Source of the DNA: Halobacteriales archaeon QS_5_70_17
GTDB lineage: Archaea; Halobacteriota; Halobacteria; Halobacteriales; Haloarculaceae
Assembly (NCBI GenBank): GCA_003021975.1
Contig: PXRR01000012.1
Span: forward strand, 5,972-69,971
DNA length: 64,000 nucleotides
Direction: 5' to 3'
The notes under the pieces were generated by a model. That model was not told the DNA's origin, ran no database searches, and saw nothing but the letters and a program-made list of their open reading frames with translations. Positions 46,666 through 54,885 of this stretch are shown here, one piece after another. Made by a program: the position numbers and the translations under genes. Each line of letters opens with the position of its first letter. Position 1 is the first letter of the stretch.

Positions 46666-49592
46666 CAGTTCGCCGGGGCGACCCCGTTCCGGGAGCCACG
46701 GTCACCCGCGGCCGGGTCAGCGGTCCGGGACGGCGCGGCGACGGACCCGGCGCTGGAGTCGTTCGCGCCGTCGGTCGCGGTCCCCGCGTCGGCGGACTCG
46801 TTGCCCGCCTGCCGGGACTCGATCACCGCGGACTCGGTGAGTTCGACCTGCACCGCGCTGTCGTCCTCACCGAGCACCTGTCCCTCGCTCACGTCCGCCG
46901 AGGCGTTGTACACCGTCGTCGTTCCGTCCTGGGACTGGGCGGCGGTGCGGAACTCGTAGGGGCCGGTCGCCCGAACGCTCGTGTTGGTGTACCCCTCGTC
47001 GGTCCCCCACTGGTCGTAGCCGGTCGTCGAGTAGGGCAGCGTCATGGTGAACTGCCCGTCGGCGTCGGTCTCGGCGCGCTGGACGTAGGTGAACGTCTCG
47101 TTGCTGCCGGGCATCCGCATCCGCACCTCCGCGGTGACCGTCGCGTTGGCGGGACCGGTCCCCTCGACGGTGGCGCCGGGGACCCGCTCGAAGGTCTTCA
47201 CCCACGGGCCGACCCCCTGCCGCTGGGTCTCGCTCGCGTGGACCAGCCGGTAGCGTTCGAGCGCCTCGACGCGCTCAGAGGGCACCCCCGGAACCCCGCC
47301 GATCTGGGCCGACCCGTCCTCGCGGACGAACTCCTCGGCCTCCGCCGTCGTACTGAACGTCTTGAACATCGAGCCGTTCTCCGGCGCCGCCGGAAGCGGG
47401 CGGGTCTGCTGGCCGCCGTGGGTCAGCGCCCGGCGCTCCCAGTCGACGACCAGCACCTGCCCGTTCGAGAGGACGGGGTCCCGGGCGCTCCCGTGGAACC
47501 GGTAGAGCCGAACCCGCATGCTCTCGTAGTGGCGCTGGCTGCGGACGTACCGGGCCAGTTGAGCCCGCCCCGGTTGCTGGACGTAGATCCCGGTCGTGAT
47601 CAGGTCGCCGTACGACACGCCCCGATCGTCGAACGCCGTCGGGGCGCTGTACTTGTTCGAGCGCGGTTCGGCCAGCTTCCAGTCGATCATCACGTAGCGG
47701 GTCGTCTCGTTGCCCTCGGCGACGAGTTCGTTCGCGTCGCTCTCGTTGGCTGCCAGCAGGTAGTTGGCGGCCCTTGAGGCGCCCTGCTGGAACGGGTTGG
47801 CGTCGGGGATCCGCTGGCCCTGGACGGTGATGAAGTGGCCGTAGTCCCACCACGACATCACGCCGTAGGCGCCTCGCGGGTAGTCGAAGTCCTCGGTCCG
47901 GTCGTAGGTGCCGTAGTACTCCATGGACTCGCCGCCGGGGTCGGCGTACCGGCCTTCCTCGGGCGTGTTCTCGGAGAGCCATTCGAGGCTCCCCTCCCAC
48001 CCGCGGATGTCGCTCCCGGGGCCGTTGGTGTCGGCAGCCTGGACGGAGTCGAGCGAGACGCTCCCCCCGGCCGCGGGGCCGGTGACGGCGACGAACGGCG
48101 CGACGACTACCAGGACGACCGCGGCGACGGTCATCACCTGCCAGGCGTCGAGGTCGGTCGCCGAGCGAACGGAGCCGACCTCCGCAAGCGCCGCCACGTA
48201 CCCCACGACGTACGCCGTCAGGACAGCGACGGGGACGGCGAGGTAGTACTCGAAGCGGTTCTGGGTGAGCGTCGCCAGCAGCATCAACACGCCCCAGACG
48301 ACCAGCAGCAGCGACTCGCCGCGCGGACGGTCGCTGAGTAGATACTCGCCGAGCAGGATGAGCGCGCCGACGGCGGCGACGAAGAACGTCAGCCCGTAGA
48401 CCCGGAAGAAGTAGCTGCTGGCCTCCCCCAGCGGGATCGGCTGGGCCTCCCGGACGGTCCGGGCCGCCGCCGTGGCGTCGAGCCCGTAGATCCGGAGGGT
48501 CTGGCCGACTAGGAAGTCGAACAGGCCGGGGAGCGCGAGCGCGACCAGGCCGAGTCCGACGACGATCGCGCCGAGCACGATCCCCGGGTAGGCGTAGACC
48601 GCGTCTTCCCGGGTCTCGACGGCGCGCGCGAGCGCGGCCATCGCCGCGAGACCGACCGCGAGCAGGGCGAACAGCGCCGGCTGGAGCAGGGAGAAGTCGG
48701 TCGCAGTGAACTCGAGCGTCGAGATCCGGAGCGCGGAGAGCAGCGCAGCGACGAGGAAGGTCACGACGCCGCTGATGGCGACGTGTTCGGGACTGTGGCC
48801 CCGGACGAAGGTGATGAGCAGGTGGGCGAGGAAGAACAGCCCCAGCACCGAGACGAAGAAGATCGCGGGCGGCCACACCCAGACGTACAGTCCGAGGGCG
48901 ACGCCGGCCAGGACGGCGTAGCCGACGGGACGGCGCAGCGAGCGGTACTCCCGAGCGGTGAACTGCTCGAACACCGGGCGGTCGCGCTCGGCCACCGCGA
49001 CCGCGGCCATTACCGCGAGCATCGCCGTCACCTGAAAGAGCGCCTCGGCGATGTGGTGGTCGGAGAAGCCCACGACGCCCCGGTAGAGGAAAGCGCCGGG
49101 GGTCAGCGCGAGGATCAGGACGGTGACGATGCCGCCCATCCGGCCGGCGAAGCGCTTGCCGATGAAGTACGCCGGAACGGCGACGAGCGTGCCCACCACC
49201 GCCGGGGCGAACAGGACCGTCAGGGCCGTCGCCTGGTCCTGGGGCATGAACAGGCCGACCACGAGCGCGCCCGTGGCCATCAACTGGTCGAACAGCGTCC
49301 CGAACTGCCCCGACGCGGTCCCGTACGGGAAGTGCGTCCACGGGTCGAAGGGCATCGTGAACGGCCAGTTGCTCACCGTGTAACTGGTCTGCCGGAAGTG
49401 ATACCAGGCGTCGTTCCCCCGGTAGAGGACCTCGCCGTCGGCGGTGAAGTTCTCCCACGTTCGCACCCGGTTCCACAGCATGAACACGAGCAACAGCGCG
49501 AGCACGGGGATGTGATACAGCTCCCGGACGCGGCCGAGGAGGGCCTCCCTGTCGGAGGCCCATCCCTCCTCGCGTTCCGTCCGCTGACTCAT
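46665..49592 (-). CDS. aglB: archaeal oligosaccharyltransferase AglB
   Basis: 975 aa, STT3 family. About 13 membrane helices in the first 500 residues; YRGNDAWYHFRQTSYTVSNWPF holds the first conserved Asp, VVGFSDHHIAEALF the second acidic motif. The external C-terminal domain carries the catalytic WWDYG near residue 580 (VMSWWDYGHFITVQGQRIPDANPFQQGA) and ends in beta-rich, Thr/Asn-rich segments. It transfers lipid-linked oligosaccharide to Asn-X-Ser/Thr of S-layer and pilus proteins on the outer face of the membrane. Start ATG 49592 is preferred since a TATA-like GCTTATGC lies 24-31 nt upstream; an earlier ATG at 49619 would overlap this box. Confidence 0.96.
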   Translation of the reverse strand: MSQRTEREEGWASDREALLGRVRELYHIPVLALLLVFMLWNRVRTWENFTADGEVLYRGNDAWYHFRQTSYTVSNWPFTMPFDPWTHFPYGTASGQFGTLFDQLMATGALVVGLFMPQDQATALTVLFAPAVVGTLVAVPAYFIGKRFAGRMGGIVTVLILALTPGAFLYRGVVGFSDHHIAEALFQVTAMLAVMAAVAVAERDRPVFEQFTAREYRSLRRPVGYAVLAGVALGLYVWVWPPAIFFVSVLGLFFLAHLLITFVRGHSPEHVAISGVVTFLVAALLSALRISTLEFTATDFSLLQPALFALLAVGLAAMAALARAVETREDAVYAYPGIVLGAIVVGLGLVALALPGLFDFLVGQTLRIYGLDATAAARTVREAQPIPLGEASSYFFRVYGLTFFVAAVGALILLGEYLLSDRPRGESLLLVVWGVLMLLATLTQNRFEYYLAVPVAVLTAYVVGYVAALAEVGSVRSATDLDAWQVMTVAAVVLVVVAPFVAVTGPAAGGSVSLDSVQAADTNGPGSDIRGWEGSLEWLSENTPEEGRYADPGGESMEYYGTYDRTEDFDYPRGAYGVMSWWDYGHFITVQGQRIPDANPFQQGASRAANYLLAANESDANELVAEGNETTRYVMIDWKLAEPRSNKYSAPTAFDDRGVSYGDLITTGIYVQQPGRAQLARYVRSQRHYESMRVRLYRFHGSARDPVLSNGQVLVVDWERRALTHGGQQTRPLPAAPENGSMFKTFSTTAEAEEFVREDGSAQIGGVPGVPSERVEALERYRLVHASETQRQGVGPWVKTFERVPGATVEGTGPANATVTAEVRMRMPGSNETFTYVQRAETDADGQFTMTLPYSTTGYDQWGTDEGYTNTSVRATGPYEFRTAAQSQDGTTTVYNASADVSEGQVLGEDDSAVQVELTESAVIESRQAGNESADAGTATDGANDSSAGSVAAPSRTADPAAGDRGSRNGVAPAN

Positions 49593-49687
49593 TGGTTGAA
49601 CGATCCCCAAAGCGCGCATAAGCCTTTTGACCTCGCCCGCGCCGAAAAAAGGAAAACCACTTTCGAGGGGAGGCGAGACTCGGGAGC

Positions 49688-50605
49688 ATGCGCGTCTCGG
49701 TCGTCGTCTGCACCCACACAACCGACCGCTACGAGCACCTGCGGGCGGCCGTCGAGAGCGTCCTCGCGAACGACTACGGGGATCGCGAGGTGGTCGTCGT
49801 CAGCGACGGGAGCGAGGCGGTCTACGAGCGCGCCCGGGAGGAGTTCGGCGACCGGACGGACGTCCGGGTGCACCTCCAGGAACCCAACCGGGGGTTGCTG
49901 GCGGCCCGCAACACCGGCGCGGAGGTCGCAGACGGCGACGTGGTCGCGTTCATCGACGACGACGCGCTGGCCGACGAGGCGTGGCTGTCGGAACTGGTCG
50001 CCGCCTACGAGGCGGGGTGGCCGGCTGTCGGCGGCCGGATGATCCCCGAGTGGGTCGCCGGGAAGCCCGACTTCCTCCCCGAGGAGTTCTACTGGTTGAT
50101 CGGCGCCACCCACCGCGGGTACGCCGACGGCCCGGGCGAAGTGCGCAACACGTTCGGTTCGAACCTCTCCTTTCGCCGCGACCTCTTCCTCGAACTGGGC
50201 GGGTTCGACGCGGCCATCGGGGGCCGACAGGGCGACCGCAACCTCCAGGGCGGCGAGACCGAACTGTGCGCGCGCCTCCGGGCCGAGCACGGCGCCGGCG
50301 TCTACTACACGCCCGACGCCGTCGTCGCGCACAAGATCTTCGACTACCGGACCGACCCGGAGTGGCTGGTCCGGCGGGCGTTCTGGCAGGGCTACTCCAA
50401 GCGGGGAATGGAGACGCTGGTCTCGGAGTCGACGGGGGAGGAGCGGGCCTTCCTGGGGGACCTGCTGACCCGGTTCGTCCCCGGACGGATCGCAGGGCTC
50501 GTCCGGGACCCCTCCCGGGCCCGGGCGTTCCAGCTGGTCTCCCTGTTCGTCCTGACGGCGGCGGTCGGCGCGGGCTACCTCTACGGGATCGTCAAGTGGC
50601 GCTGA
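49688..50605 (+). CDS. aglG: AglG-type glycosyltransferase (glucosyl-dolichyl-phosphate glucuronosyltransferase)
   Basis: 305 aa, GT2 fold. MRVSVVVCTHTTDRYEHLRAAVESVL, nucleotide-binding VVVVSDGSE, LQEPNRGLLAARNTGAEVADGDVVAFIDDDALADEAWL (DDD for metal), then FGSNLSFRRDLFLELGGFDAAIGGRQGDRNLQGGETELCARL. A C-terminal membrane helix (LVSLFVLTAAVGAGYLYGIVKW) anchors it. AglG adds the second sugar to the dolichol-linked chain in Haloferax; assignment here rests on the sequence pattern plus divergent pairing with aglB. Confidence 0.9.
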   Translation: MRVSVVVCTHTTDRYEHLRAAVESVLANDYGDREVVVVSDGSEAVYERAREEFGDRTDVRVHLQEPNRGLLAARNTGAEVADGDVVAFIDDDALADEAWLSELVAAYEAGWPAVGGRMIPEWVAGKPDFLPEEFYWLIGATHRGYADGPGEVRNTFGSNLSFRRDLFLELGGFDAAIGGRQGDRNLQGGETELCARLRAEHGAGVYYTPDAVVAHKIFDYRTDPEWLVRRAFWQGYSKRGMETLVSESTGEERAFLGDLLTRFVPGRIAGLVRDPSRARAFQLVSLFVLTAAVGAGYLYGIVKWR

Positions 50606-50621
50606 CGACGGGGCGACCGAC

Positions 50622-51473
50622 TCACTCCCCGGACCCGCCCGCGCCGCGCTCGCTCTCGTGAGTCCAGACCAACTCGAAGTACCGGTTCAGGCCGGCGACG
50701 AACGCGCCGTTCTCGGTGATCGCGGCCTGTCGCATGTGGTTGGGTATCTCGTCCTCCTGGACGAGCAGGATCGCCTCGCCGTCGTCGTAGCCGTCGCTCG
50801 GATCCGCGATGGTGCCCCGCCAGGGCAGCGCCCCCCTGGTGAACCGGATGCCGAACTCGGGGTAGGACCCGCGGATCCGGTCGACGACCGCCCGCTGGCG
50901 CTCGCGGTTCTCCGCCGCGAGGGCATCGGGGTGGCGCAGCAGCGCCCGGAGGTCGATCCCGCGGTCGACGGCGTCGGCGACGGCGGGTTCGACCGTCTCG
51001 AAGTACTCGAAGGCCTTCGTGAGCACGCGCACGCGCTCGTCGGCCTCGCGGTAGATCCGCCGGGTCTCGCGCTCGGAGGGGTCGCCGACGTCGACGACGT
51101 AGAACAGTTCCTCGGCGGCGGTGATGTCCTCGCCGGCGCGCTCGTAGCGAGGGCCGTACTCCTCGAGGAACGCCGCCCGCTGGTCCTCCAGGTCCGCGAC
51201 GAACGACTCGTATTCCTGGCGGCGGTTCTCCTCGGCCCGGTCGAGGATCTCCGTCGGGGGATGGGGCTGGTAGTGCTTCGGTCGCCCGGGGATCTCCTTG
51301 ACGAACCCGCGGTCGCACAGCGAGTCGAGGACGCCGTAGACCCGCGCCTTCGGGATCCCCGCCGCCTCCGCGAGGTTGGGCGCCGTCGTCCGCCCCAGCG
51401 AGAGCAACTCGGTGAGGGCGGTCCGCTCGTACTCGGTGAGCCCGAGTCGGTCGAAGACGTCCGTCTCGCCCAT
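50622..51473 (-). CDS. TrmB-family sugar-responsive transcriptional regulator
   Basis: 283 aa. N-terminal TrmB HTH: DVFDRLGLTEYERTALTELLSLGRTTAPNLAEAAGIPKARVYGVLDSLCDRGFVKEIPGRPKHYQPHPPTEILDRAEE, a coiled-coil dimerisation stretch (ENRRQEYESFVADLEDQRAAFLEEY), then the TrmB effector domain (RRIYREADERVRVLTKAFEYFETVEPAVADAVDRGIDLRALLRHPDAL, TIADPSDGYDDGEAILLVQEDEIPN). The family controls sugar metabolism. It reads toward aglG (convergent) and starts about 115 nt from a TACT-N8-GAGTA element in front of the next gene. Confidence 0.92.
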   Translation of the reverse strand: MGETDVFDRLGLTEYERTALTELLSLGRTTAPNLAEAAGIPKARVYGVLDSLCDRGFVKEIPGRPKHYQPHPPTEILDRAEENRRQEYESFVADLEDQRAAFLEEYGPRYERAGEDITAAEELFYVVDVGDPSERETRRIYREADERVRVLTKAFEYFETVEPAVADAVDRGIDLRALLRHPDALAAENRERQRAVVDRIRGSYPEFGIRFTRGALPWRGTIADPSDGYDDGEAILLVQEDEIPNHMRQAAITENGAFVAGLNRYFELVWTHESERGAGGSGE

Positions 51474-51566
51474 ACTCCGTCTGTCTCCCCCTGGCGCCCT
51501 AAATCCGCCGGCCCGGGGTACGTTCGGCCACAGCAGCCGCGCTCGATCCGCCGGGGGGACCCGAAG

Positions 51567-51607
51567 AAATATATGCCTAGCGATTAGTTACTCACGCAGC
51601 GAGTAAC
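51567..51607 (+). promoter_or_regulatory. TATA box plus TrmB-like operator
   Basis: TATA box AAATATAT at 51567-51574 and, downstream of it, a perfect 7-bp inverted repeat GTTACTC-N7-GAGTAAC (51587-51593, 51601-51607). It contains TACT-N8-GAGTA, the binding consensus reported for Halobacterium TrmB. It overlaps the expected transcript start about 10 nt before ATG 51609, a position that fits repression. Confidence 0.75.
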
Positions 51608-51608
51608 C

Positions 51609-51725
51609 ATGTCAGGGACGACCGACGACGACCGGGCGCACCTCGAAGACGTCGAGGACGGCTGTGGCTGTGCCGAAGTGTGGGACCACCTCAGCGAGCA
51701 GCGCGCTGCCGAGGCCGACGACTGA
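51609..51725 (+). CDS. 38-aa CxC acidic microprotein
   Basis: Too short for usual gene finding but well supported: MSGTTDDDRAHLEDVEDGCG then CAEVWDHLSEQRAAEADD. The DGCGCAEVWDHLSE core has a CxC pair and the overall style of haloarchaeal microproteins. A TATA box and a palindromic TrmB-like operator sit directly before it, and the TrmB-family gene is its divergent neighbour. Unknown function; possibly a metal-binding small regulator under sugar control. Confidence 0.78.
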   Translation: MSGTTDDDRAHLEDVEDGCGCAEVWDHLSEQRAAEADD

Positions 51726-51825
51726 CTCGGACGGCTCCCGGAGCCGCCCAGAACGCGGCTCGCCGGGCCGCGCTGCGTCGGGCGCGGCCGGCAGGTTTTT
51801 GCGCGCGTAACGAGGATTTCCGCCG

Positions 51826-52875
51826 ATGACGGAGTCCGAGGTGTGCGTCCTCGTCCCGACGCTCGACGAGGCCGAGACGATCGGCGAGGTGATCGACGGC
51901 TTCGGCGAGCAGGGGTTCGAGAACCTGCTGATCGTCGACGGCGGGTCGACGGACGGCACCCGCGAGATCGCGAGCGAGCGCGGCGCGCGCGTGATCGAGC
52001 AGTCCGGCCACGGGAAGGGACAGGCCGTCCGGGAGGCGGTCCGGCGGATCGACGCCCCCTACGTCCTGATGGTCGACGGCGACGCCACCTACGACCCCGC
52101 CGACGCGCCGGCGATGCTCGAACCGCTCGTCGAGGGCCGCGCCGAGCACGTCATCGGGAACCGCTTCGCCGACATGCACGACGGGGCGATGACCCGACTC
52201 AACGCGGTCGGTAACCGGATTATCAACGGCGCGTTCTCGACGATCCACGGCCGGGACTTCGGCGACATCCTCAGCGGCTACCGGGCGTTCACTCGACAGT
52301 CGATCGAGCGGATGGAGCTGGAGTCCAACGGGTTCACCATCGAGACCGAGATGGCCGTCGAGTGCGTGAAACACCGCATCCCGACGGCGGTCGTCCCGGT
52401 CAGCTACCGGCCCCGCCCCGGAGCCTCGGAGACCAACCTCCACCCGATCCGCGACGGCGGCCGGATCATCGTCTCGCTGTACAGCCTCGCGAAGACCAAC
52501 AACCCACTGTTCTACTTCGGCAGCGTCGGGGTCGCGAGCGTGCTCGCGGGCGCGGCGGTCGCGGCGTACGTCGCCTACGAGTACTTCGTCGTCGGTATCA
52601 GCCACGACGCGCTCGCGGTCGTCGGCTCGGCCGGCATCCTGCTGGGCGCCCAGCTACTCATGTTCGCGGTCCTCTCGGACATGATCGTGGCGGTCAACCG
52701 CGAGCAGACCCGGCGGCTCGAAGAACTCAGCGACCGGCTCGCCGCCGCCGGCTCCGCCCGCGACCGGGGTCGCGGCGCGGACGCGCCCGGATCGGCCGGG
52801 GCCGCCGAGGGAAGCGAGAGCGGCCGGGACGCCGACGACGCGCCGGGCCGGGAGCGCGAGGAGCGCGTCCACTAG
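51826..52875 (+). CDS. aglJ: AglJ-type dolichol-phosphate glycosyltransferase
   Basis: 349 aa, GT2. MTESEVCVLVPTLDEAETIGEVIDGFGEQGFENLLIVDGGSTDGTREIASERGA, ADDP-type MVDGDATYDPADAPAMLEPL (catalytic Asp), NRFADMHDGAMTRLNAVGNRIINGAFSTIHGRDFGDILSGYRAFTR, and FTIETEMAVECVKHRIP. Two C-terminal membrane helices (FGSVGVASVLAGAAVAAYVAYEYFV; LAVVGSAGILLGAQLLMFAVL) and a low-complexity acidic tail. AglJ attaches the first sugar to dolichol phosphate at the start of N-glycan assembly. Consistent with the neighbouring aglB and aglG. Its stop shares CTAG with the convergent DUF5789 gene. Confidence 0.93.
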   Translation: MTESEVCVLVPTLDEAETIGEVIDGFGEQGFENLLIVDGGSTDGTREIASERGARVIEQSGHGKGQAVREAVRRIDAPYVLMVDGDATYDPADAPAMLEPLVEGRAEHVIGNRFADMHDGAMTRLNAVGNRIINGAFSTIHGRDFGDILSGYRAFTRQSIERMELESNGFTIETEMAVECVKHRIPTAVVPVSYRPRPGASETNLHPIRDGGRIIVSLYSLAKTNNPLFYFGSVGVASVLAGAAVAAYVAYEYFVVGISHDALAVVGSAGILLGAQLLMFAVLSDMIVAVNREQTRRLEELSDRLAAAGSARDRGRGADAPGSAGAAEGSESGRDADDAPGREREERVH

Positions 52876-53204
52876 AAGGGGACGAACGACCGCAGTCGGC
52901 CGAGCAGGCCCGTCCGGTTGCTCTCCCGGGCCTGCTCGAAGACGGGGTGAAGCGCGTTCAGCAGGTCCTGTTCGTTCTCGAAGTGCTCCGCGTTCGCCCG
53001 GTCGAGGGCCGTCGCCACCGTTATCGTGCTGCCGGAGGCGTTGTAGGGGACCTCCTCGTCCCCGACCGCGGTCCGCACGGCGCCCGCGTCCGCCGGGAAG
53101 TCGATCTCCGCCGAGTCGAGTCTGGCGTCCAGCGCTGCGATCCCGAACGCGACGGTGTCGGGCTCGTCGTCGAGGTCGTCGTCCGCGGGTGGCCGCACGC
53201 TCAT
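52872..53204 (-). CDS. DUF5789 family protein
   Basis: 110 aa. MSVRPPADDDLDDEPDTVAFGIAALDARLDSAEIDFPADAGAVRTAVGDEEVPYNASGSTITVATALDRANAEHFENEQDLLNALHPVFEQARESNRTGLLGRLRSFVPF in pieces matches the haloarchaeal DUF5789 family. No catalytic motif. The start is ATG 53204 by TATA-like CTTTTCAAC about 28 nt upstream, so leaderless. Function unknown. Confidence 0.87.
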   Translation of the reverse strand: MSVRPPADDDLDDEPDTVAFGIAALDARLDSAEIDFPADAGAVRTAVGDEEVPYNASGSTITVATALDRANAEHFENEQDLLNALHPVFEQARESNRTGLLGRLRSFVPF

Positions 53205-53317
53205 TGCCTTCGAGTACGACGGAGCGGTTGAAAAGGCTACGCCTCCACCGACGCCCGCGAGTCCCGGCCGGTCCCGCGTCACAACCCCTTTGCCGGCGCG
53301 CGGCCTCCGGTCGAACG

Positions 53318-53527
53318 ATGACGGAGTACACGACGGTCTCCATCCCGAAGGACCTCGCCGACCGGGTCGAAGAGACGATCGAGGGGACGAGCTTCTCCTC
53401 GACGAGCGACCTCGTCAGGTTCCTCCTGCGGAGCATCGTCATCCAACACCAGAAGGCCGGCGGCCTCAGCGAGGCCGAGTTCGAGGAGATCGCCGACCAG
53501 TTGCACGACCTGGGGTACCTGGAGTAG
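53318..53527 (+). CDS. ribbon-helix-helix (CopG-like) DNA-binding protein
   Basis: 69 aa: TEYTTVSIPKDLADRVEETIEGTSFSSTSDLVRFLLRSIVIQHQ, the ribbon strand and two helices of an RHH dimer, followed by an acidic tail EAEFEEIADQLHDLGYLE. Likely a small transcription regulator; target unknown. Its TAG is directly followed by the stop of the next convergent gene. CCCTTTGCC about 31 nt upstream may act as a TATA box. Confidence 0.88.
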   Translation: MTEYTTVSIPKDLADRVEETIEGTSFSSTSDLVRFLLRSIVIQHQKAGGLSEAEFEEIADQLHDLGYLE

Positions 53528-53932
53528 CTAGTCGACCCGCTCGACCGGCGGGACCGCCGACAGCACGTCCAGTTCGAGCCGGTCGCCGGTCCGGCCGAAC
53601 GGTACCACCTCCTCCCAGGGCGGCACCGCGAGGAAGACCACCTCGTGGAGGTCGTCGGTCCGCTTGACCGCCAGCCGGCCGTCCGGGTGGGAGACGAACC
53701 GCCCCTGGGTGGGCGGGCTCGCGAGGTCCATCCCGAAGACGGCCTGCACGGAGTTCCCGGCGTCCGGGAGATAGAAGTGGTTGAACACGGGCGCGTCGGG
53801 ATCGACCCCCGCGAGGTCGCCGTCCAGTCGCTCGGCCGGCGTGACCGTGAGTCCGATAGTCACCGAGGACGGCTCCCGGTCGCGGGCGAACCCCAGCAGC
53901 GCCTCGACTAGCCCGCTCGTGATGTAGACCAC
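53528..53932 (-). CDS. conserved protein with a degenerate JAMM-like motif (134 aa)
   Basis: GTG start at 53932, supported by a TATA-like TTTATTG (minus strand, 53956-53962) centred 27 nt upstream. VVYITSGLVEALLGFARDREPSSVTIGLTVTPAERL resembles the N-terminal helix-strand unit of MPN/JAB domains, PVFNHFYLPDAGNSVQAVFGMDL the middle, and RFVSHPDGRLAVKRTDD aligns with the JAMM motif HxHPx7Sx2D but has Val for the first His and Lys for Ser. So the fold could be MPN-like without isopeptidase activity; this is inference. The frame extends upstream across other genes without meaning. Confidence 0.65.
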   Translation of the reverse strand: MVYITSGLVEALLGFARDREPSSVTIGLTVTPAERLDGDLAGVDPDAPVFNHFYLPDAGNSVQAVFGMDLASPPTQGRFVSHPDGRLAVKRTDDLHEVVFLAVPPWEEVVPFGRTGDRLELDVLSAVPPVERVD

Positions 53933-54059
53933 GCTGTTCCCAAGGGGCGCCGCGGCAATAAATCGGCGGCCGGCCTCTCCGTGCGGCCCGCGCGGGGACG
54001 GCCGCGGCGCGACCGTCGATCCCGGACCGTCCTCCGCGGCGGCCGCATCGGCCGGCGAC

Positions 54060-54684
54060 TCAGGCGACGAGGTCCCGGATCGCCTCCGCGTAGAGCCGCG
54101 GCGCCCGTCACGCCCTCGCCGTGACCGACGAGGACCCGTTCGGCGGCGCGGTCGCCGAGGTCCCGGGGGGGCGTGAACCGGACCATGGGGTGGACGCCGA
54201 TCTGCTCGCCGCCAGTCAGGAAGTACGGCGCGGTGCCCAGCGACTCCGGGACGACGAGCGTTCCTTCCTCGGGGTGATAGAGGGACGCCTCCCGCCAGAC
54301 GGGGGTGTCGATCAGCTTGTGGACCGCGTAGTCGGTCGATCCGACCGTGTTCCCCAGCGTCTCGACGGGGGCGTCCACCTCGGAGTCGACGCCCCGCATC
54401 CAGGCCGGGCGGTGGACGGCGACGCCGTGGCGGCGAGCGATGGCGCCGGCGTCGCGGGTGTGCCGATCGAGCAGGACGACCGCGCCGGCCACCTCCCCGT
54501 GGTCGGCCAGCAGGTCGTCCAGGCCGTCGGCGTCGACCGGGTCGATCACCCACACGTCGTCGCCGTCGACGAGCGCGTGGCTGGCCCGCTGCATCCGTTC
54601 CTCGGGGTAGGCTATCCAGCCGACCCCGCCGTCGAAGCGGTCGATCTCGCGCAGCGCCGTCGCGCCGGAGCCTTTCATCGGCAT
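54060..54684 (-). pseudogene. haloarchaeal MBL-like hypothetical protein, 1-nt frameshift near the end
   Basis: From ATG 54684 (MPMKGSGATALREIDRFDGGVGWIAYPEERMQRASHALVDGDDVWVIDPVDADGLDDLLADHGEVAGAVVLLDRHTRDAGAIARRHGVAV) the protein resembles a metallo-beta-lactamase-like fold in which the HxHxDH motif reads LDRHTRD. It continues to ERVLVGHGEGVTGAAA, where one extra base shifts the frame; the expected end LYAEAIRDLVA with stop at 54060-54062 is in the next frame. About 95 percent of the protein is intact. Function unknown. Confidence 0.7.
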
Positions 54685-54885
54685 ACTCGAACCGAGGGAC
54701 GCGAGGCATAAACCCGCACCGCTCGCTTCGCCCCCCGAGACCGCGCCCCTGTGACGGGTCCGCCGGCGGTCCCCAGGGGGGCCGTCGACCCTCCCTGGGG
54801 TCGACCCGGGACCGTCGGGCGAGGAGGCCGACGCCGGATCCGCTCCGGGGACCGGGTTTTTGTCCGCCGGCCGCGAACGCGTCCC

